Shown in pieces: positions 1 through 5,721 of a DNA stretch of 5,721 bases (positions within the stretch are counted from its first letter, which is position 1; every line of letters begins with the position of its first letter). The stretch comes from Clostridia bacterium. Its GTDB lineage: Bacteria > Bacillota > Clostridia > Oscillospirales > Acutalibacteraceae. Location: positions 1 through 5,721 of the forward strand of contig CAAFXD010000182.1 in NCBI GenBank assembly GCA_900766945.1. The letters run 5' to 3'. The notes under the pieces are model-generated. The model was not told the DNA's origin. It did no database searches and saw only the letters and a program-made list of their open reading frames with translations. A program made the translations under genes and the position numbers.

Positions 1-419
1 ATCTTGTGAGCGTGACAAGCACAGGGGACCGTCTTTCGCCCGATTTGCAAACGGAAACCGTGCTTTCCGCCGAGGAAGTGCGCACGGCGCTGTCGGCGAA
101 CAGTGAAATTGTACTCGGCGAAAATCCCGCAGAATGGATAACCGATTTGACGGTGTCCGACAGTGAAAGCGGCGTGGTTACCTCGGTTTGCGTCGGCGGC
201 CAGACCGTGACGGGGCAAGCCTTGCGTGCACTTTTGGGGCTTCGTTCCCCCGCGTTTACCGTTTCGTATGCGGACGGCAGTTTTTACTTTACCGTGTCGG
301 GCAGCGGGCATTTTGTGGGCATGAGCCAATACGGCGCGGACTATATGGCGCGGCAGGGCGCGGATTACCAAGAAATTTTGGCGCATTATTACCCCGGCAC
401 GGCGCTTGAAACCGTCTGA
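1..419 (+). CDS. SpoIID/LytB-domain protein, C-terminal fragment (5' end outside window)
   Basis: The reading frame is open to the left edge, so the true start lies upstream; the GTG at base 6 is internal and has no ribosome binding site. It ends at TGA 417-419. The visible ~138 residues match the C-terminal half of the SpoIID/LytB family. First comes a segment of the form VxSVxVGGxTVTGxxLRxLLGLRSPAF, then a short beta stretch (FYFTVSG). The family's hallmark follows: GSGHFVGMSQYGA, then a helix and QEILAHYYPGT just before the stop. In the family, SpoIID is a membrane-anchored lytic transglycosylase that cleaves denuded peptidoglycan during forespore engulfment; related proteins stimulate cell-wall hydrolases. 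The catalytic glutamate and any N-terminal anchor would be outside this window, so activity cannot be judged. It may be SpoIID itself or one of the paralogues common in spore-formers, so I give no symbol. A 139-base gap with its own promoter separates it from the ABC genes. Confidence 0.9.
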   Translation, partial: LVSVTSTGDRLSPDLQTETVLSAEEVRTALSANSEIVLGENPAEWITDLTVSDSESGVVTSVCVGGQTVTGQALRALLGLRSPAFTVSYADGSFYFTVSGSGHFVGMSQYGADYMARQGADYQEILAHYYPGTALETV

Positions 420-435
420 TTTTTCCCTTGCCCGC

Positions 436-475
436 AAAAAGGACGGACAAAAGCCGCAAAAAGTGCGTCTTTCTT
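436..475 (+). terminator. Weak candidate terminator after the SpoIID-family gene
   Basis: AAGGACG (439-445) can pair with CGTCTTT (466-472), including one G-U pair, across a 20-base loop. A smaller CGCA/TGCG hairpin (455-458 with 464-467) lies within it. Only a broken T-rich tail (TCTTTCTT) follows. The location, about 20 bases after the stop codon and before the next promoter, is right for a terminator, but the stem is poor. Read-through into the ABC operon remains possible. Confidence 0.25.
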
Positions 476-488
476 ACTGTATTCCCAC

Positions 489-517
489 TTGCAAACCGCC
501 GAAAAAAGCCGTATACT
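489..517 (+). promoter_or_regulatory. Sigma-A-type promoter for the ABC operon
   Basis: A -35 box TTGCAA (489-494; consensus TTGACA) and a -10 box TATACT (512-517; consensus TATAAT) are separated by exactly 17 bases (495-511). The spacer includes an A-run at 502-507. Transcription would start near 523-526 and give a leader of about 35 bases before the ATG at 559. No extended -10 TG is present. Position and spacing fit a housekeeping promoter driving both ABC genes. Confidence 0.7.
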
Positions 518-542
518 GCTTGTATCACGCTTTTACGGTCTT

Positions 543-548
543 AGGAGG
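543..548 (+). promoter_or_regulatory. Ribosome binding site deciding the first ABC gene start
   Basis: AGGAGG, a perfect Shine-Dalgarno core, lies 10 bases upstream of the ATG at 559. It supports this start over the next in-frame ATG at 601, which lacks such a site. Confidence 0.85.
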
Positions 549-558
549 ACGCTGAACG

Positions 559-2361
559 ATGAAATCGCAACGCGGGCAAACGCTTGACAATGTGGTCTAT
601 ATGCTTCGGAATTGGTACAAATGGCACAAGCGCAGTTATTTGTATATTTCGGCGCGCATTCCCGCGCTGATTGCCGTGCCGATGCTTTCCGCCTTTGCGC
701 CGAAAGTGATGATGGACAGTATCCAGGCGCAGGTGTCTGTTTCCACGCTGGTTTTGCGCGTGGCGCTGTTGTGTTTGGGCATTGCGGGCGCTTCGTGGAT
801 TGCGCCGTTTATGGAGCAAAAACTGCTCGGCTCGTCGCAAATTCTGCGGATGCGCTATGCGGTGCTGTCGTTCGAGAAAACCATGTCCGCGGATTTTGTC
901 GATGTGGAAAGCTTAAAAGGGCGCGAGCGCTTGGAAAGAAGCGGCACCTTTGTCAACGGCAATTACAGCGGTGCACAGCATTTCTGTGATGTCGTTTGCG
1001 GTCTTTCGCAGGCGGTGTTCGGCATTATCACCTCCGTAGCGCTCCTTTACAAACTCCCCGTATTTATGCTTGCACTGATTTTGGTGACTTGCTTACTCGG
1101 CTTTTTCTTGGACCAAGCCACCTACCGCGCCGACAAACGCACGCGCGAGGACAGTAACCCCCTGCTGTTGAAATTCAACTATTTTTATCGGACAAGCCAC
1201 GAATTCCCCGCCGGCAAAGACATTCGGCTGTATAGCTTGGGCGACTGGTTTTTGAAAATCACCGCCGATGTGCTCAAAGGCTATACCAAAATTATGCACC
1301 GCTTTTTAAAAGTGACCTATACCACCTCGGCACTGCAAGCCTTACTGTATGCCCTGCGCGACGGCGTTGCCTACTTCTTTTTAATCCGCGCCGTACAGAA
1401 CGGCACGATTACCGTGTCGGATTTCATTTTCTACTTCGGCGTTGTCGCGGGCTTTTCGGGCTATGTGTCGCAGTTGACCTATCAATACAACCAACTGCTT
1501 CGGTGTACCTTGGAATGTCAAAAATTCCGCGATTATTTGGAAACGCCTGAAAAGGGCGCAGAAGAAAAGCCCGCCTTCCCCGATGCCGCAGGATATTCGG
1601 TGGAATTCCGCGATGTGCACTTTGCTTACCGCGACAGCGAATCGGAGACCATCAAAGGTATGCATTTCAAGGTGGAGCGCGGGGAAAACATCGCCATTGT
1701 CGGCGAAAACGGCGCGGGCAAAACCACCGCAATTAAACTGCTGTGCGGGCTGTATGCGCCGACAAGCGGTGAAATCCGCATCAACGGCGCGCGTGCAGAG
1801 GATTTTTCGCAAGACAGTTATTTTGACCTGTTTTCGGTGGTGTTTCAGGATTACCACTTCCTGCCCGTGAGCATCGCCAAAAATGTGACCTTGCAAAATG
1901 ACGAAGAGATAGACCGCGACAAACTGTGGGCGTGTCTTACAAAAGCGGGCATCCGTGAAAAAATCGAGACGCTCCCCGACCGCGAAAATACGCTGATGGA
2001 CAAAACCGTACATAAAAATGCCGCGGACTTTTCGGGCGGCGAAAAGCAGAAAATTCTGCTTGCGCGGGCGCTTTACAAAGGCGCGCCGATTCTCATTTTG
2101 GACGAGCCGACCGCCGCGCTTGACCCGATTGCCGAAAACGAGTTGTATTTACAGTACAATGCGCTTTCGGGCGGCAAAACCTCGTTTTTTATTTCGCACA
2201 GACTTTCTTCCACACGGTTTTGCGACAAAATCCTGTTTTTGTCCGACGGTAAAATCGCCGAATTCGGCACGCACGACGAGTTAATGGCGAAAAAAGGCAA
2301 ATATTATCAAATGTATCAACTGCAAAGCTACTACTATCGGGAGGAGGGCGACGCGATATGA
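559..2361 (+). CDS. ABC exporter half-transporter 1 (fused membrane and ATPase domains)
   Basis: This is a complete 600-residue protein with the layout of type IV (MsbA/MdlB-like, COG1132) ABC exporters. The N-terminal membrane domain has about six hydrophobic segments, near residues 28-48, 62-84, 142-163, 166-185, 256-276 and 287-305. The ATPase domain covers about 345-595. It has an A-loop Tyr357, Walker A GENGAGKTT (382-390, Lys388), Q-loop Gln430, signature FSGGEKQ (491-497), Walker B ILILDEP with Asp515 and catalytic Glu516, D-loop ALDP, and H-loop His547 in ISHRLSS. Every ATP-hydrolysis residue is therefore present. The signature is SGGE rather than the textbook LSGGQ. The start is fixed by AGGAGG at 543-548. 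The gene overlaps the next half-transporter by 4 bases, which argues for coupled translation and a heterodimer in the cytoplasmic membrane. Cargo is unknown: drugs, peptides or lipids are all handled by relatives. There is no peptidase C39 domain at the N-terminus, so it is not a bacteriocin-processing type. Confidence 0.95.
   Translation: MKSQRGQTLDNVVYMLRNWYKWHKRSYLYISARIPALIAVPMLSAFAPKVMMDSIQAQVSVSTLVLRVALLCLGIAGASWIAPFMEQKLLGSSQILRMRYAVLSFEKTMSADFVDVESLKGRERLERSGTFVNGNYSGAQHFCDVVCGLSQAVFGIITSVALLYKLPVFMLALILVTCLLGFFLDQATYRADKRTREDSNPLLLKFNYFYRTSHEFPAGKDIRLYSLGDWFLKITADVLKGYTKIMHRFLKVTYTTSALQALLYALRDGVAYFFLIRAVQNGTITVSDFIFYFGVVAGFSGYVSQLTYQYNQLLRCTLECQKFRDYLETPEKGAEEKPAFPDAAGYSVEFRDVHFAYRDSESETIKGMHFKVERGENIAIVGENGAGKTTAIKLLCGLYAPTSGEIRINGARAEDFSQDSYFDLFSVVFQDYHFLPVSIAKNVTLQNDEEIDRDKLWACLTKAGIREKIETLPDRENTLMDKTVHKNAADFSGGEKQKILLARALYKGAPILILDEPTAALDPIAENELYLQYNALSGGKTSFFISHRLSSTRFCDKILFLSDGKIAEFGTHDELMAKKGKYYQMYQLQSYYYREEGDAI
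2342..2347 (+). promoter_or_regulatory. Ribosome binding site for the second ABC gene, inside the first
   Basis: AGGAGG within the purine-rich stretch GGGAGGAGGG (2339-2348) sits 10 bases before the ATG at 2358. It lies within the last codons of the first ABC gene. It confirms the start that makes the ATGA overlap and shows that the second gene is translated at its own strong site. Confidence 0.85.
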
Positions 2362-4187
2362 AAACGGTACGCTATTACCTGAAAGCCTTCCGCCAAATTA
2401 TGCGCTTTGAGCCGCTGATGTTGCCGCTTACCCTCCTTGCGGCGATTTGCCGCGGCATACGCCCGTTTATCAATGTGTATTTTTCCGCGCGCATCGTGGC
2501 ACAACTGTATGCAGGCGACGCGTCCGAGGCGCTGTTTAAAAGCGTCGGGCTGTGCATCGGCTTGAATTTCCTATTTCAACTTCTGACCGAATGGTTCAAT
2601 CTCGCCTTACAGGTGTCGCGCACACGGCTGTCGCAAAAAGAGCGCCTGGCGATTGAAAACAAACTGTTCACGCTGGATTACGCCAAACTCGAAGACAGCG
2701 CATTTCAGGAATTGGTACACTTACATTCTGAGTCGATGGACAAAATCTATTCCGCCTTTTCACAACTTGCGTGGATGGTGAACGATTTTGTTTCCGGGGC
2801 TGTGACGCTGACTTTTGCTGTGGTGATTTTGTTGCCGCTTTTCAAACTCGGCTTTACGAAAACAGGGGAAGGATTTGTCCATTCCCCGTGGTTTTTCGCA
2901 GTACTGGTCGTTGCCGTTGCCATCAGCGCCGTATGCACGGTATTCTTAACCAACTACACAAGTAAGGTGTGGTTTCAGTCGCAGTATCGCTACGGCAAAT
3001 TGAACCGCCTGTTCCACCGTTACCGCGATATTCTGTCGAATTACAATTCGGGCAAAGAGGTGCGCCTTTACAAGGAACAAGCCCTTATCTCACGCGAAGC
3101 CACCGCCGAACTGTTGACCAAAGGCGAAACCATTTTGCACGAGACCTCCAAGCAATCTGCCGCCGCAAGCGCCTATATGGCGGTGATCGGCGCGCTGGTG
3201 GGCTTTGGGGTATACACCTTTATCGGCGTGAAAGGGCTGTTGGGGCTGTTTGATATGGAAGCCCTCGTGCGCTACACCGGCGCATTTATGCAGGTGATTG
3301 CGGGCGTGACGGCGATTGCAGGCACCTTCGGCAGAAACGCACAAATCGTGCCGAACCTCGAATACTTCTTCCGCATTGTCGACACGAAATCCGCGATGGC
3401 GTACGGCGACAAAACCGTGGATTTAGAGAAAGTGGAAATCGAATTTAAAAATGTATATTTCCGCTATCCGTCGGCGAAAAGCGATACACTCAAAAATATT
3501 TCTTTAAAAATCCGCAAAGGCGAACGGCTGGCGGTGGTCGGGCGCAACGGGAGCGGCAAAACCACATTTATCAAACTGCTTTGCAGGCTTTATGATGCCG
3601 ACCGCGGCGAAATTCTCGTCAACGGCGTGAACATCAAGGCATTGTCCGCAGACTGCTGTCGAAAACTGTTTTCGGTGGTGTTTCAGGATTTCAAATTATT
3701 CTCTTTGTCGGTGGCGGACAACCTCACCGCAGGCGAAGCGCCCGACGCGGTGCGTTTCAAGCAATGCCTTGCCGAAGCCGACGCGCTCGAACGCGTGGAG
3801 CGTATGGCGCAAAAGGAAAATACCGCCCTTTACAAAGACATTGATAAAGACGGCGTAGAGGTTTCGGGCGGCGAGGCGCAAAAAATCGCGCTGGCACGCG
3901 CGCTTTACAAAAATGCGCCCGTGGTGGTGCTCGACGAGCCGACCGCCGCACTCGACCCCGTGGCGGAACATCGGATTTATCAGCAATTCAACGATTTTGT
4001 CGAGGGCAAAACCGCCATTTATATTTCGCACCGCCTTTCCTCCTGCCGTTTTTGCGACAAGATTGCCGTATTCAAAAAAGGAGAATTGACAGAGTACGGC
4101 ACACACGAGGATTTGCTCCGAAACGAAGCCGGCGAATACCGCCGCCTTTGGGACGCGCAGGCAAAATATTACCTGCCAGAGAGGTAA
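2358..4187 (+). CDS. ABC exporter half-transporter 2 (fused membrane and ATPase domains)
   Basis: This is a complete 609-residue paralogue and likely partner of the preceding protein. Hydrophobic segments lie near residues 20-40, 62-82, 138-160, 178-197, 270-290 and 304-324. The predicted loop between segments 3 and 4 (about 162-177) is clearly longer than in the partner. The ATPase domain covers about 358-605. It has A-loop Tyr370, Walker A GRNGSGKTT (395-403, Lys401), Q-loop Gln443, signature VSGGEAQ (502-508), Walker B VVVLDEP with Asp526 and catalytic Glu527, D-loop ALDP (531-534) and H-loop His558. Both proteins share distinctive stretches such as LFSVVFQD and ISHRLSSxRFCDKI, which points to an origin by tandem duplication. 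The ATGA overlap (2358-2361) and an AGGAGG site place the gene second in a two-gene operon that ends at the terminator 49 bases downstream. I infer a heterodimeric exporter in the cytoplasmic membrane. Substrate and direction are not shown by the sequence, although fused membrane-ATPase half-transporters of this class are typically exporters. Confidence 0.95.
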   Translation: MKTVRYYLKAFRQIMRFEPLMLPLTLLAAICRGIRPFINVYFSARIVAQLYAGDASEALFKSVGLCIGLNFLFQLLTEWFNLALQVSRTRLSQKERLAIENKLFTLDYAKLEDSAFQELVHLHSESMDKIYSAFSQLAWMVNDFVSGAVTLTFAVVILLPLFKLGFTKTGEGFVHSPWFFAVLVVAVAISAVCTVFLTNYTSKVWFQSQYRYGKLNRLFHRYRDILSNYNSGKEVRLYKEQALISREATAELLTKGETILHETSKQSAAASAYMAVIGALVGFGVYTFIGVKGLLGLFDMEALVRYTGAFMQVIAGVTAIAGTFGRNAQIVPNLEYFFRIVDTKSAMAYGDKTVDLEKVEIEFKNVYFRYPSAKSDTLKNISLKIRKGERLAVVGRNGSGKTTFIKLLCRLYDADRGEILVNGVNIKALSADCCRKLFSVVFQDFKLFSLSVADNLTAGEAPDAVRFKQCLAEADALERVERMAQKENTALYKDIDKDGVEVSGGEAQKIALARALYKNAPVVVLDEPTAALDPVAEHRIYQQFNDFVEGKTAIYISHRLSSCRFCDKIAVFKKGELTEYGTHEDLLRNEAGEYRRLWDAQAKYYLPER

Positions 4188-4235
4188 CTTCCTTTGCAAA
4201 AGTCCTATTCTTCGGATTGGTCTTTATACAACAAC

Positions 4236-4273
4236 CCCGCCCATACCGTTTTTCGGTATGGGCGGGCGTTTTT
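4236..4273 (+). terminator. Strong intrinsic terminator of the ABC operon
   Basis: A perfect 13-bp inverted repeat, CCCGCCCATACCG (4236-4248) with CGGTATGGGCGGG (4254-4266), encloses a TTTTT loop. It is followed after CG by five Ts (4269-4273). It lies 49 bases after the second ABC stop codon. On the opposite strand the stem is followed by GTTGTTG rather than a T-run, so it should act only on the ABC transcript and not on the convergent gene. Confidence 0.92.
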
Positions 4274-4292
4274 ATGCTGCATAATAAATATT

Positions 4293-4316
4293 CGGAACGG
4301 TACGACCGTTCCCTAC
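4293..4316 (-). repeat. Short hairpin repeat, copy 1 (minus orientation)
   Basis: Read on the minus strand this is GTAG, an 8-base arm GGAACGGT, a 3-base loop CGT, the arm ACCGTTCC and a closing G. The arms are perfectly complementary. Its layout matches copy 2 at 4348-4372, but its stem sequence differs. The arm segment 4304-4309 (GACCGT) can instead pair with ACGGTC at 4315-4320. Confidence 0.7.
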
Positions 4317-4347
4317 GGTCCTGTTGCCGGATATTAGCCGCTATAAT

Positions 4348-4372
4348 GTAGGGCGGGGGCTTGCTCCCGCCG
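4348..4372 (+). repeat. Short hairpin repeat, copy 2 (plus orientation)
   Basis: On the plus strand this is GTAG, arm GGCGGGGG (4352-4359), loop CTTG, arm CTCCCGCC (4364-4371) and a closing G. The stem has eight pairs, one of them G-U. It has the same design as copy 1 in opposite orientation, so CCCTAC at 4311-4316 faces GTAGGG at 4348-4353 across a 31-base centre. From memory, similar GC-rich hairpins recur in Oscillospiraceae-type genomes; I have not checked this by search. Confidence 0.7.
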
Positions 4373-4392
4373 TCAATCTACCGCAAATCCCA

Positions 4393-4417
4393 CGGCGGGC
4401 GCGGAAGCCCGCCTGAT
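4393..4417 (-). repeat. Short hairpin repeat, copy 3 (minus orientation, diverged)
   Basis: GGCGGGC (4394-4400) and GCCCGCC (4407-4413) form a perfect 7-bp stem with a 6-base loop. On the minus strand the outer parts GGCGGG and CCCGCCG are identical to those of copy 2, with a different 8-base centre. The leading four bases are ATCA rather than GTAG, so membership in the same family is less certain. It is inverted relative to copy 2. Confidence 0.55.
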
Positions 4418-4507
4418 TGTCATTCTGCGCCGTCAGGCGAAGAATCTCGTTTCGCATATTTTTATTTTGTGGCGTTTTGAGCTCCTTCGCTTCGCTCAGG
4501 ATGACAA
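4417..4507. repeat. MITE- or REP-like element with imperfect terminal inverted repeats
   Basis: The ends TTGTCATTCTG (4417-4427) and CAGGATGACAA (4497-4507) are inverted repeats with one mismatch in 11. Further in, GCGAAGAATCTC (4437-4448) faces GAGCTCCTTCGC (4479-4490) with 10 of 12 positions complementary. The centre is AT-rich (about 4455-4470) and has no coding capacity. From memory, sequences resembling TGTCATTCTGAGCGAAG are common dispersed repeats in many bacteria; copy number here cannot be seen from one window. The right end lies one base from the stop codon of the minus-strand gene. No clear target-site duplication is visible. Confidence 0.6.
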
Positions 4508-4508
4508 A

Positions 4509-5721
4509 TTATAATTTCTCTAACCACGGTTTCAGCGGTTTGACACTTTCGAGCGCCGACAGCAAATGATACGCGCGGCTGACCGCGGTTTCATACGGCG
4601 GGCGCGTATACGAAATCGCCGTTCTCTTGAAATCGTCATACAGCGGCTGTAAGGCTTTGCCGCACGGCGTTTCCGGTGAAGCAGACGCGGCAAAAATCAA
4701 TACATTTTCCGCGACGGGCAGCGTCAGCGCCTCGCCCGAAACGGGAATTTCCGCATAAAACAGATAGCACTGTTTCGCAAGCACATCGCCGTCGGCTTTA
4801 TGCATATGCGTAAATTCATACGCCAGCGTGCAATCCTTCACATAGCCCGAGGTCTTGGTGCGGACCAAATCGCCCGCGCCGAGTGCTTCAAAGCAGTCGG
4901 GCACAAAGACGGTTTCGGTATGTTCGCCGTTTCTGAACTGTACGCATGTATCCCCGCCGACCGCCGTCAGCAACAGCGCAACGGTTTTTGTGCCTTTCGG
5001 AAACAAAAGTGTTTGCCCACAGCAACGCAGGGCATTTTGCGGTTTCTCCGACAAGGTAAATACGGTATTTTTGCAACGCACCGTTTGGGGGAATTGCTCT
5101 TGCGGCACGGTACAGCCACCCAAAATCCCGTTGCGGCGCAAAGTATTCGCGGACGCGGTTTTTTCGGTGCAGGAAAGCAGTATCGGCGTGCTCTCCGCCT
5201 GCGTTGCCGCTTCTTTCGGCGGTTCCAATTCAAGGGCAAAGGTCATCGGGGCAAAGGCGGCAATGTCAAACACAACCTCGCCGTTTTCTAACTTTGCTTT
5301 CTTTTGTTTTTCTTCAAAGCCGTTGCAAATCCACGCCTTGCGCACACCTGCGCCCACGCGCAAACGCACATCTTTGCGTTTTTCGCCCGTGCCCTCATTC
5401 ACGCGGACAATCACGGTATTTCGGTCGCACTCGGCGCATTTTACGGCGCGAAGCAGTACCGCGTCGTCGGAAATCGAGGCAAAGGAAAATTCGCTTTCCA
5501 AAATGCCCGTTTGCCCGAGCGGTGCGGAAAACACGCGCATCGGCTGATTAAAGCAGATGCCCGCTCGTTGCGTGGCGGCAAGATTTTCCCCTTTGTGGCT
5601 GAAAATGCCGAAGGCGTAAGCGTTTCGCCCCATATCCATATAACTTTGGTGGCTGTCGGGCAAAAAGTCGCCGCGCGGCGTATGTACGCCTGTCAGGCGC
5701 AACGTGTCGGCAGTGGGGTGG
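4509..5721 (-). CDS. Probable GH38-type alpha-mannosidase, C-terminal fragment (5' end outside window)
   Basis: The frame is open to the right edge (first whole codon at 5720-5718) and ends at TAA, the complement of 4509-4511, giving 403 visible residues. The TTG at 5702 is internal and lacks a ribosome binding site. The visible start, TLRLTGVHTPRGDF followed by AYAFGIFSHKGE, resembles the LTLLRSP...FTYALYPH strand motif that follows the catalytic core in GH38 enzymes. Next come NQPMRVF and a beta-rich region with the family's pattern of valuing individual residues of disease-free glycans absent; what is visible is LLRAVKCAE...VIVRVNEGTG and DIAAFAPMTFALEL. The tail carries GYVKDCTLAYEFTHMHKADGD (in parts, 4785-4844) and ALTLPVAENVLIFAASAS, typical of an extra C-terminal domain in Clostridia and Paenibacillus members. 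GH38 enzymes hydrolyse alpha-mannosides with a metal-dependent catalytic domain, which is not in view. No signal peptide can be assessed. The fragment holds 14 cysteines, which suggests a cytoplasmic enzyme. Family assignment is by motif memory only; another glycosidase with a similar C-terminal sandwich is the main alternative. Confidence 0.7.
   Translation of the reverse strand, partial: HPTADTLRLTGVHTPRGDFLPDSHQSYMDMGRNAYAFGIFSHKGENLAATQRAGICFNQPMRVFSAPLGQTGILESEFSFASISDDAVLLRAVKCAECDRNTVIVRVNEGTGEKRKDVRLRVGAGVRKAWICNGFEEKQKKAKLENGEVVFDIAAFAPMTFALELEPPKEAATQAESTPILLSCTEKTASANTLRRNGILGGCTVPQEQFPQTVRCKNTVFTLSEKPQNALRCCGQTLLFPKGTKTVALLLTAVGGDTCVQFRNGEHTETVFVPDCFEALGAGDLVRTKTSGYVKDCTLAYEFTHMHKADGDVLAKQCYLFYAEIPVSGEALTLPVAENVLIFAASASPETPCGKALQPLYDDFKRTAISYTRPPYETAVSRAYHLLSALESVKPLKPWLEKL

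Larger units (their letters stand above)
4274..4508. other. Gene-free convergent intergenic region filled with palindromic repeats
   Basis: I see no reading frame with a ribosome binding site here. The stretch lies between the 3' ends of the ABC operon and the mannosidase-like gene. Most of it is accounted for by three hairpin repeats (4293-4417) and one inverted-repeat-bounded element (4417-4507), described separately. A TATAAT at 4342-4347 has no acceptable -35 partner. Confidence 0.8.

Noticed and set aside
1381..2013. 210-residue open frame on the minus strand inside the first ABC gene
   Set aside because: It lies opposite the ATPase domain with its Walker A and Q-loop, has no Shine-Dalgarno support and no recognisable domain.
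1..4187. SpoIID-family gene plus ABC pair as one functional operon
   Set aside because: A 139-base gap contains a good promoter, and nothing in the protein families links peptidoglycan remodelling to this exporter, so co-function is not supported.
4342..4347. Perfect TATAAT hexamer between the repeats
   Set aside because: The only -35-like sequence nearby (TTGCCG, 4324-4329) is 12 bases away, too close, and there is no plus-strand gene downstream. It sits in the centre between two inverted hairpin repeats and is probably chance.
4052..4351. Open frame running from the end of the second ABC gene across the terminator
   Set aside because: It overlaps the ATPase C-terminus in another frame, reads straight through the terminator hairpin and copy 1 of the repeats, and lacks a ribosome binding site.
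4293..4507. Possible CRISPR array
   Set aside because: The units are inverted relative to one another, differ in stem sequence and lack regular unique spacers or cas genes.
4274..4508. Possible riboswitch or small RNA gene
   Set aside because: The region lies between two 3' ends, downstream of a strong terminator, with no supported promoter; the hairpins are better explained as repeats.
4855..5547. 230-residue open frame on the plus strand opposite the mannosidase-like gene
   Set aside because: It is antisense to a frame with recognisable glycosidase motifs, has no ribosome binding site, and has low-complexity Ser/Thr/Ala/Arg-rich composition typical of shadow frames in GC-rich codons.

Overview
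The window looks like an ordinary chromosomal stretch of a moderately GC-rich, probably endospore-forming Clostridia (Oscillospiraceae/Ruminococcaceae-like). This rests on a SpoIID/LytB-family protein at the left edge, strong AGGAGG ribosome binding sites, a sigma-A-type promoter, GC-rich third codon positions, and compact GC-rich interspersed palindromes of a kind common in such genomes. The assignment is inferred from style, not from a marker gene.

Layout. Bases 1-419 (+) are the C-terminal end of a SpoIID/LytB-domain protein. Bases 420-558 hold a weak possible terminator, a well-formed promoter (TTGCAA, 17 bp, TATACT) and an AGGAGG site. Bases 559-2361 and 2358-4187 (+) are two full-length ABC exporter half-transporters whose reading frames overlap by 4 bases (ATGA); they almost certainly form one operon and one heterodimeric pump. 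A very strong intrinsic terminator (13-bp stem, U-tract) follows at 4236-4273. Bases 4274-4508 contain no gene. They hold three short hairpin repeats in alternating orientation and an 89-91 bp element bounded by imperfect inverted repeats, which ends one base from the stop codon of the next gene. Bases 4509-5721 (-) are the C-terminal 403 residues of a protein that looks like a GH38-type alpha-mannosidase; its catalytic N-terminus lies beyond the right edge.

How the parts relate. The ABC pair is a self-contained transcription unit with its own promoter and terminator. No precursor peptide, modification enzyme, regulator or immunity gene is visible beside it, so its cargo cannot be named. The SpoIID-family gene (cell-wall remodelling) and the mannosidase-like gene (glycan degradation) are probably unrelated neighbours. 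The mannosidase-like gene converges on the ABC operon, and the repeat cluster sits between the two 3' ends.

I found no convincing undescribed multi-gene system. The most interesting material is the non-coding repeat cluster at 4293-4507: two copies share a GTAG-hairpin-G design with compensatory stem changes, the copies alternate in orientation, and neighbouring copies can form competing hairpins.
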